This document shows positions 6,174 to 11,542 of a DNA stretch of 11,542 nucleotides, piece after piece (the stretch's first letter is position 1; each line of letters starts with the position of its first letter). The notes beneath the pieces were generated by a model. The model was not told the origin of the DNA and made no database searches. It was given only the letters and a program-made list of their open reading frames with translations. Made by a program: the position numbers and the translations under genes. This DNA is from Cellvibrionales bacterium UBA5860 (GTDB lineage Bacteria > Pseudomonadota > Gammaproteobacteria > Pseudomonadales > Porticoccaceae): assembly GCA_002431545.1 (NCBI GenBank), contig DJFY01000113.1:1-11542 (forward strand), read 5' to 3'.

Positions 6174-7784
6174 ATGAACCGGCGTAGAGATATTGGTAAC
6201 GACAGTGATACTGATAGCAATGGCGCTCAATCAGTGACACCTCCGGAAGATCAAGTGTCGCTGCGCACCTGGTTCACGGTATGGGGGAGCGTTATCGGCG
6301 CCTTTATCGCCGTGCTCAACATCATGATCACCAATTCCTCCCTGAAAGATATACAGGGCGCACTCTCGGCAACTTTGCACGAAGGTTCATTTATATCAAC
6401 CGCCTACCTTACCGCCGAAGTCGTAGTAATTCCGCTGACTGCCTGGTTTGTTCAGGTATACGGTCTGCGGCGATTTGTACTGACGGCATCGAGCGTATTT
6501 ATCGTCGCCACCCTGGCTTGCGCTCTGGCCTGGAATCTCGAATCGATGCTGGTTTTCCGCACCATAGCGGGATTTGCCGGTGGCACTTTCATTCCACTCT
6601 CTTTCACGTGCATTTTGACCCTTCTGCCCCCGAGCAAGCAGCCACTGGGCATTGCCATGTTTTCGCTCACCGCCACACAAGCACCTAGCATTGGCCCCAC
6701 GCTGGGTGGCTATCTGACAGAAAGTTTTGGCTGGCAGTCTATTTTCTACATGCAGATCATTCCAACCGCACTGATGTTTGGCATTCTCTGGTGGGGGCTG
6801 GAAAAGTCGAAGGGAAACCGCAGTCTTTTAAAAACCGGTGACTGGACCGGCATCGTCATGCTGTCCATCGCGCTGGGCGCGATGATCATCATCCTTGAAG
6901 AAGGCAATCGCCTGGATTGGTTTGAATCAGAGGCCATCGTCCGCGGCACGATGCTCGCCGGTGCCTGCTTTATCGTCTTTCTGTATCGGCAGCTCCGGAG
7001 TGCAAATCCTTTTATCAACGTCAGGTTGTTTAAGCGCTGGAATTTCACCCTGGCCAATATCGTCGGTGTTATTCTCGGGCTCGGCTTATATGGCACCGTG
7101 TTTATCACCCCGCTCTACCTGGCTCAGGTGCAGGGTTATAACGCCTGGCAGATAGGCGTTACCATGATGTGGTTCGGTTTTCCCCAACTGATCATGGTGC
7201 CTCTTCTGGTACGGCTCATGAAAACCACCGACCCGCGCCATCTTGTCGCCATCGGCTGTGTCATCTTTGGCTGGAGTTGTCTGATCAATATCAACATGAC
7301 CGCTGAGGACGCCTACGACCAACTCCTACTGGCCAACTTCATTCGAGGCTTTGGCCAGCCGTTTATTTCCATACCCCTGGCAGTCATTGCCACTGTTGGT
7401 ATAGAGCAGGAACAGGCGGGCTCTGCCTCCGGACTCTATAACCTGACCCGTAATCTGGGTGGCGCAGTCGGTATCGCCTTTCTGGCGACGATGTTATCGC
7501 TACGCCAACAGTATCATTCCAGTCATATCGTAGAGCACATATCCCTGTACAACCCGTTTACCGTAGAACGCCTGCAATCCCTGCAAAGCTATTTCTCGAC
7601 CCTGGGGGCCGACGCCCTGCAAGCCCGGGAGCAGGCACTGCGCGCAGTGGATGCGGTCGCCCGCCGGGAAGCATATGTCATGGCTTACAACGACACTTTT
7701 TATTTTGTAGGCGCCGCATTTTTGCTCGGCGCTGTTCTCACCTACATGATCAAAAAGCAACCGCCACCTTCGGCGAAAGGCTGA
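6174..7784 (+). CDS. DHA2 family (EmrB/QacA type) MFS multidrug exporter, 536 aa
   Basis: This is a proton-coupled inner-membrane exporter of the 14-helix DHA2 group; EmrB relatives often work with an EmrA adaptor and a TolC-type channel, neither of which is encoded here. A polar tail (1-31) precedes the first helix at about 32-53, and the last helix is at about 505-525. Antiporter motif C is clear at 160-179, ending APSIGPTLGG. The loop after helix 2 has QVYGLRR (94-100), a weak motif A. The first-helix motif reads AVLNIMITNSSLKDI (46-60), with Asn where many DHA2 pumps have Asp; this matches an EmrB subgroup with ITNSSLKDIQGALSAT. Length is normal. The start at 6174 has no good ribosome binding site: only a G run at 6154-6160, 13 nt away. 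It is divergent from the DUF1302 gene and convergent with the dehydrogenase at 7819, with 34 nt between and no terminator seen. Substrate unknown. Confidence 0.9.
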   Translation: MNRRRDIGNDSDTDSNGAQSVTPPEDQVSLRTWFTVWGSVIGAFIAVLNIMITNSSLKDIQGALSATLHEGSFISTAYLTAEVVVIPLTAWFVQVYGLRRFVLTASSVFIVATLACALAWNLESMLVFRTIAGFAGGTFIPLSFTCILTLLPPSKQPLGIAMFSLTATQAPSIGPTLGGYLTESFGWQSIFYMQIIPTALMFGILWWGLEKSKGNRSLLKTGDWTGIVMLSIALGAMIIILEEGNRLDWFESEAIVRGTMLAGACFIVFLYRQLRSANPFINVRLFKRWNFTLANIVGVILGLGLYGTVFITPLYLAQVQGYNAWQIGVTMMWFGFPQLIMVPLLVRLMKTTDPRHLVAIGCVIFGWSCLININMTAEDAYDQLLLANFIRGFGQPFISIPLAVIATVGIEQEQAGSASGLYNLTRNLGGAVGIAFLATMLSLRQQYHSSHIVEHISLYNPFTVERLQSLQSYFSTLGADALQAREQALRAVDAVARREAYVMAYNDTFYFVGAAFLLGAVLTYMIKKQPPPSAKG

Positions 7785-7818
7785 ACCCAGGAGATCAATC
7801 TGTGGAAATAACGGGCAC

Positions 7819-8985
7819 TCAATAGGATCGCGGCAGACCGAGATCGCGTTCAGCAATGTAGTTGAGCACCATCTCGCTATTAAGCGGCGCCGTGCGAAAC
7901 AAGCGCACTATCGGATAAATATCAAAAATACCGTACTCCTTGGTAAAGCCGTTACCGCCAAAGCACTGGAGCGCGGCATCGACGGCGTAGATACCTGCCT
8001 CGGACGAAGCATATTTGGCCATGTTCGACTCGCTACCACACGGTTCGCCCCGGTCGAATAGCCAGGCGGCCTTGCGCATCATCAACGACGCCATTTCAAT
8101 TTCGGTTTTGCCGCGGGCGAGTGGATGCTGCAGAGCCTGATAAGCACCGATCGGCCCGTTGAAGACAACCCGCTCGTTGGCATATTCGACCGCGCGATTC
8201 AGCGCGTAACGCCCCAAACCGCAACACACGGCGCTGATGATAATACGCTCCGGATTCAGCGACTCAAAGAGAATTTCAAAACCCCGATCGACTTCGCCTA
8301 TGATGTTTTCCGGACCCACATCGACATCGTCAAAGAATACCGTGTATTTGTCTTCAGGCACCTCGATGCTGATATCGATGGGATGCACCTCGATGCCAGC
8401 CACCTTGGTATCGATGAGCACCAGGGTAAAACCATCGGTTTTGCGCTGCGCCTCTTTCAGGGGGGTGCTGCGCGTCACCACAATCATGTATTCAGCGCAC
8501 TCGGCGTCCGTAATAAAGGTCTTGCGGCCGTTAAGCACATAGCGGCCCTTATCCTTTACCGAGCGGGTCAGGCTGGTGACATTGATCGTGTTGGTCCCGG
8601 CGTCGGCTTCCGTCACCGCAAAACAAAAGCGGATATCGCCCCGGCATGCACCCGGTAGATAGGCTTGTTTCTGCTCTTCAGTGCCATGATCGGAGATCAG
8701 AGACATGGACATTGTGGCGCCGACAATCAGACTGAGGAGAGGAATTCCTTCATTGGAAAGCCCTTCCTGCAACAATGCCATCTCCAGCATACCCAGGCCG
8801 GCACCGCCGTATTTTTCGTCAACCATCATGCCGACAAAACCGTCGTCGGCGGCCTGCTGGTACATTTCTGCAGGAAAAGCCCGTTGACGCGCCTTTTCGA
8901 CCCAATAAGCTCTGTCGAACTGTTTCACCAGGCTCTTGCCATACTCATAGATCATCCGCTGTTCATCGCTAAGCGTAAAATCCAT
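7819..8985 (-). CDS. Acyl-CoA dehydrogenase, paralogue 1 (388 aa)
   Basis: This FAD enzyme should oxidise an acyl-CoA at the alpha-beta bond, passing electrons to electron-transfer flavoprotein. All three domains are present: N-terminal helical (about 1-115), beta (about 118-225) and C-terminal helical (about 230-380). Visible motifs are YGGAGLGMLE (59-68), FCFAVTEADAGTNT (120-133) for flavin and substrate binding, GRKTFITDAE (153-162), FNGPIGAYQALQHPLA (275-290) and QCFGGNGFTKEYG (340-352). The usual YEGT-type C-terminal motif with the MCAD catalytic Glu is missing: RTAPLNSEM (364-372) is about six residues shorter there. E246 in LNPER matches the catalytic Glu of isovaleryl- and long-chain-type enzymes and is the likely base. 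GGAG (8995-8992) lies six nt before the ATG. It is the last of three tandem paralogues; the 276-nt gap before it may hold a separate promoter. The substrate cannot be told from sequence. Confidence 0.92.
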   Translation of the reverse strand: MDFTLSDEQRMIYEYGKSLVKQFDRAYWVEKARQRAFPAEMYQQAADDGFVGMMVDEKYGGAGLGMLEMALLQEGLSNEGIPLLSLIVGATMSMSLISDHGTEEQKQAYLPGACRGDIRFCFAVTEADAGTNTINVTSLTRSVKDKGRYVLNGRKTFITDAECAEYMIVVTRSTPLKEAQRKTDGFTLVLIDTKVAGIEVHPIDISIEVPEDKYTVFFDDVDVGPENIIGEVDRGFEILFESLNPERIIISAVCCGLGRYALNRAVEYANERVVFNGPIGAYQALQHPLARGKTEIEMASLMMRKAAWLFDRGEPCGSESNMAKYASSEAGIYAVDAALQCFGGNGFTKEYGIFDIYPIVRLFRTAPLNSEMVLNYIAERDLGLPRSY

Positions 8986-9261
8986 GAGTCACTCCGTTAA
9001 TTTAAGATGGCAGCACAGCAATTGGCTGAGTAGGCAGTATAAACGTAATCCTCGGGCCGGAGCCTGCACCGTCGCCCGACTTCTATCGCTTATCTCTGGC
9101 TGACCCTCCGACACAGTGCTCTTTGATCATTTACTGGTCCTCCGCGCTTTGCCCGCTTCAGCGGCCGATTCAGCTTATCATCGGTTTCGAGACCGGCGTC
9201 GGCCTAATGCCAACATCCAGTCTCGCGGCAAAACAGTGAATCGCTTTGCCGGCAAACTGAC
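8986..9261. other. 276-nt spacer between acyl-CoA dehydrogenases 1 and 2
   Basis: No gene is seen. The spacer is long for an operon and could hold a promoter for the leftward gene. On the minus strand TATACT (9041-9036) resembles a -10 box 51 nt before the ATG, but no good -35 box precedes it. The right end is rich in short inverted repeats, including CGAGAC (9188-9193) with GTCTCG (9220-9225). Confidence 0.45.
9226..9256. repeat. Hairpin and palindrome just after acyl-CoA dehydrogenase 2
   Basis: CGGCAAA (9226-9232) pairs with TTTGCCG (9245-9251) around a 12-nt loop. The right arm also belongs to a 12-bp palindrome, TTTGCCGGCAAA (9245-9256). It starts five nt beyond the TGA of the gene at 9262-10425. 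No U run follows on the minus strand, so if it ends or slows transcription it is not a classical terminator; it may protect the mRNA 3' end. Confidence 0.35.
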
Positions 9262-10425
9262 TCAGTAAGACCGCGGCAAACCCATCACATGCTCGGCAAT
9301 ATAGTTCAATATCATTTCACTGTTGATAGGTGCGGTCTTCAGGAGTCTGGCTACCGGGTATAGGTCGAATATGCCATATTCCTTGGTAAAACCGTTGCCG
9401 CCGAAACACTGCAGGGACGCATCGATGGCATGCATCGCGGCTTCTGCCGCCGCTAGTTTGGCCATGTTGGATTCAGCACCGCAGGCCTCGCGCCGGTCGA
9501 ACAACCAGGCGGCCTTGCGCGTCATCAACGAGGCCATTTCGACTTCTGTTTTGGCCCGCGCCAGGGGATGTTGCAGGGCTTGATAGGCGCCGATTGGACC
9601 GTTGAACACGACTCTGTCGTTGGCATATTCTACGGCACGCCCCATGGCGTATCGACCCAGACCATTGGCGACCGCGGCAAGGATAATGCGCTCCGGATTT
9701 AACGACTCAAAGAGGATGTCAAAACCCCTGCCGATTTCCCCCAGAATGTTTTCCGGCCCCAATTGAACGTCGTCAAAGAAAATCTGGTACTGCCATTCGG
9801 GGATAGGAATACTAACGTCGATAGGGTGCATTTCGATACCCGGTGCCTTGGTATCGACAATAGCGATAGTAAAACCATCCGTCTTGCGTTTGACGTCCGC
9901 GTAAGCTTCGTTGCGGGTGACTACCAGCATGTAGTCCGACCCTTCGGCGTCAGTAATAAAAGTCTTGCGGCCATTGAGCTTATAGCCGCCGTTGCCGTCA
10001 TCCTTGATCATGGTTGTCGCCTTAATCGTATTAGTGCCGGCATCGGGCTCGGTAATGGCAAAGCAAAACCGGATATCCCCCGCGCAACCGGCAGGCAGGT
10101 ACTTCTTTTTCTGCTCTTCCGTACCGTGGTCGCCGATCGGCGACAGGGACATGGTCGCTCCCACCACCAGACTCAACAGGGGAATACCGACATTCGACAA
10201 ACCTTCCTGGAACAATACCATCTCGAGCATGCCAAGGCCGGCACCGCCCCAGGCCTCAGGCACCATAATGCCAACGAAGCCGTCTTCGGCGACCTTTTTG
10301 TACATGGCTTCGGGAAACTCGCGCTTTTCGGCACAGTCCACCCAGTATTCACGGGGAAAATCCTTGGCCAGATTGGCCCCATACTGGTAGATCATCTGTT
10401 GTTCTTCACTTAACTGAAAATCCAT
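9262..10425 (-). CDS. Acyl-CoA dehydrogenase, paralogue 2 (387 aa)
   Basis: This second complete acyl-CoA dehydrogenase has the same three domains and about the same length as its neighbours. Motifs are WGGAGLGMLE (59-68), FCFAITEPDAGTNT (120-133), closest of the three to the classic TEPxAG form, GRKTFITDAE (152-161) and QCFGGNGFTKEYG near the end. The probable catalytic base is E245 in LNPER, and the C-terminal YEGT-type motif is again replaced by a short KTAPINSEM. AAGAGG (10439-10434) lies eight nt before the ATG. In the N-terminal and middle parts it resembles paralogue 3 more than paralogue 1, but near the C-terminus it is the odd one out (FDLYPVARLLKTAPI against FDIYPxVRLF[KR]TAPL). The shared ending GLPRSY marks a subfamily common in proteobacterial and actinobacterial lipid or steroid gene sets (from memory, not checked). 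The three may act on different chain lengths or branches, or form mixed oligomers (inference). Confidence 0.92.
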   Translation of the reverse strand: MDFQLSEEQQMIYQYGANLAKDFPREYWVDCAEKREFPEAMYKKVAEDGFVGIMVPEAWGGAGLGMLEMVLFQEGLSNVGIPLLSLVVGATMSLSPIGDHGTEEQKKKYLPAGCAGDIRFCFAITEPDAGTNTIKATTMIKDDGNGGYKLNGRKTFITDAEGSDYMLVVTRNEAYADVKRKTDGFTIAIVDTKAPGIEMHPIDVSIPIPEWQYQIFFDDVQLGPENILGEIGRGFDILFESLNPERIILAAVANGLGRYAMGRAVEYANDRVVFNGPIGAYQALQHPLARAKTEVEMASLMTRKAAWLFDRREACGAESNMAKLAAAEAAMHAIDASLQCFGGNGFTKEYGIFDLYPVARLLKTAPINSEMILNYIAEHVMGLPRSY

Positions 10426-10541
10426 CGCATTCGCCTCTTGGTCTCTCGTAACTTGTTAATAACGGGCGTCGGGCACTCGGTGCACCGGACGCCAGGCACC
10501 ATCAGAATGAGCCTCGGCCTTGCCGGTATTGGTCGGCCGTC
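10426..10541. other. 116-nt spacer between acyl-CoA dehydrogenases 2 and 3 with inverted repeat
   Basis: GGCGTC (10465-10470) pairs with GACGCC (10488-10493), and between them lies most of a 10-bp palindrome, CGGTGCACCG (10478-10487). The fold is GC-rich and has no U run on either strand, so I do not call it a terminator. It may be a processing or stability hairpin within an operon message. No gene is seen here. Confidence 0.4.
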
Positions 10542-11542
10542 CTAATAGGAACGGGGCAAACCCAGGACGTATTCACCGATATAGTTAAGGATCATCTCGC
10601 TGTTTAATGGTGCGGTCTTGAACAGGCGAACCATGGGGTAGATATCGAAAATACCGTACTCCTTGGTGAAGCCATTGCCACCGAAACACTGGAGGGAAGC
10701 GTCGACCGCATGCAGCGCAGCTTCGGCAGAGGCGTATTTCGCCATGTTGGATTCGGCGCCGCAGGCTTCGCGCCGGTCAAACAACCAGGCGGCTTTGCGC
10801 GTCATCAGCGATGCCAGTTCAATTTCCGTTTTGGCTTTGGCGAGCGGATGCTGCAAAGCCTGGTAAGCGCCAATGGGACCGTTGAACACTGTACGCTCGT
10901 TAGCATATTCGACCGCCCTGTCCATGGCATACCGACCCACCCCCGTGCAAATAGCGCCGACCAGCACGCGCTCGGGATTCAGCGATTCAAAAAGAATATC
11001 AAACCCCTTACCCACTTCTCCCAACACATGCTCCGGTCCGAGTTCGACATCATCGAAAAACACCTGGTACTGGATTTCCGGAATGGGAATACTCACCGGT
11101 ATCGGATGCGCTTCTACGCCCGGGGCTTTGGTGTCGACAATAAACAACGTAAAACCGTCTGTTTTGCGCTCGACTTCCGTGTGGGGCGTAGTCCGCGCCA
11201 CAACCAGGGCATAGTCGGATTCCTTGAAATCGGTGATATAGGTCTTCTCGCCATTCAGTTTGAACCCGCCGTCACCCGTGGGCCTGGCAATCGTGGTGGC
11301 GCGGATAGTGTTGGTACCCGCCCCCGGTTCGGTTATCGCGAAGCAGAAACGCGTCTTACCGCCACAGGCATCGGGCAGATAGCGCTGCTTTTGCTCCTCG
11401 GTGCCGTAATCGCCGATCGGCCCAAGTGACATCGTCGCCCCGATGACAAGGCTGAGCAAGGGAATGCCCTGCTCCGACAATCCCTCGAGAAACAAATCCA
11501 TCTCGAGCAGACCCAGTCCGGCGCCGCCGTAGGCCTCGGGCA
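10542..11542 (-). CDS. Acyl-CoA dehydrogenase, paralogue 3, cut at its N-terminus by the window edge
   Basis: The frame runs from the TAG at 10544-10542 to the window edge without a stop, so the true start lies beyond 11542. The Met at 11501 is internal: codons upstream of it read PEAYGGAGLGLLE, matching residues 56-68 of the two neighbours, so about 55 residues are missing. Present are the end of the N-terminal helical domain, the beta domain with RFCFAITEPGAGTNT, and the whole C-terminal domain with FNGPIGAYQALQHPLA, QCFGGNGFTKEYG and the ending GLPRSY. LNPER carries the likely catalytic Glu, and the YEGT-type motif is absent as in its neighbours. GEKTYITDFKESDY differs from the GRKTFITDAE of the others in the loop near the flavin, which may reflect a different substrate (inference). 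It is upstream of the other two on the same strand and would be transcribed first. Confidence 0.92.
   Translation of the reverse strand, partial: PEAYGGAGLGLLEMDLFLEGLSEQGIPLLSLVIGATMSLGPIGDYGTEEQKQRYLPDACGGKTRFCFAITEPGAGTNTIRATTIARPTGDGGFKLNGEKTYITDFKESDYALVVARTTPHTEVERKTDGFTLFIVDTKAPGVEAHPIPVSIPIPEIQYQVFFDDVELGPEHVLGEVGKGFDILFESLNPERVLVGAICTGVGRYAMDRAVEYANERTVFNGPIGAYQALQHPLAKAKTEIELASLMTRKAAWLFDRREACGAESNMAKYASAEAALHAVDASLQCFGGNGFTKEYGIFDIYPMVRLFKTAPLNSEMILNYIGEYVLGLPRSY

Noticed and set aside
6015..6230. Minus-strand frame of 71 codons across the divergent intergenic region
   Set aside because: It overlaps the MFS start and the candidate operator, has no ribosome binding site of note, and its product shows nothing recognisable.
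7785..7818. Terminator between the convergent MFS and dehydrogenase genes
   Set aside because: The 34-nt gap holds no stem with a U run on either strand.
10542..11501. Reading paralogue 3 as a complete 319-residue dehydrogenase starting at the Met at 11501
   Set aside because: The frame stays open to the window edge and the codons upstream encode the conserved YGGAGLG motif, so the Met is internal and the gene is cut by the window, not truncated in the genome.

Overview
The window looks like chromosomal DNA from a marine, Cellvibrionales-like gammaproteobacterium (Spongiibacteraceae/Halieaceae type). This is an inference from the gene mix: an integron integrase of the environmental chromosomal kind, a DUF1302/DUF1329 envelope gene set, an EmrB/QacA exporter and a tandem run of acyl-CoA dehydrogenases. 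That combination is common in lipid-, hydrocarbon- and steroid-using marine gammaproteobacteria. No RNA gene, insertion sequence, CRISPR array or attC site was recognised.

Layout, left to right. (1) 1-564, plus strand: the C-terminal part of an IntI-type tyrosine recombinase, cut by the window edge. (2) 585-617: a hairpin terminator serving both IntI and the convergent genes to its right. (3) 650-5796, minus strand: a DUF1302 outer-membrane barrel (3823-5796), an 11-nt gap, a DUF1329 periplasmic protein (2417-3811), a strong terminator (2357-2387), a 306-nt palindrome-rich AT-rich spacer, and a second, very similar DUF1329 gene (650-2050) with its own terminator. (4) 5797-6173: a divergent regulatory region with a perfect 11-bp inverted repeat (6013-6040). 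(5) 6174-7784, plus strand: a 14-TM DHA2-type MFS exporter. (6) 7819-11542, minus strand: three tandem paralogous acyl-CoA dehydrogenases, the rightmost cut by the window edge.

Working model (inference): the DUF1302 barrel and the DUF1329 proteins handle a hydrophobic molecule at the outer membrane and in the periplasm. The dehydrogenases introduce a double bond into the corresponding CoA thioester in the cytoplasm, and the MFS pump exports a toxic compound or intermediate. No regulator, CoA ligase, hydratase or thiolase is visible, so the substrate cannot be named. No gene here is clearly a new system. The most notable points are the duplicated DUF1329 gene with separate terminators, the two operator-like inverted repeats, and the mosaic similarity among the three dehydrogenases, which lack the usual C-terminal catalytic glutamate motif but keep a glutamate at the isovaleryl-/long-chain-type position.
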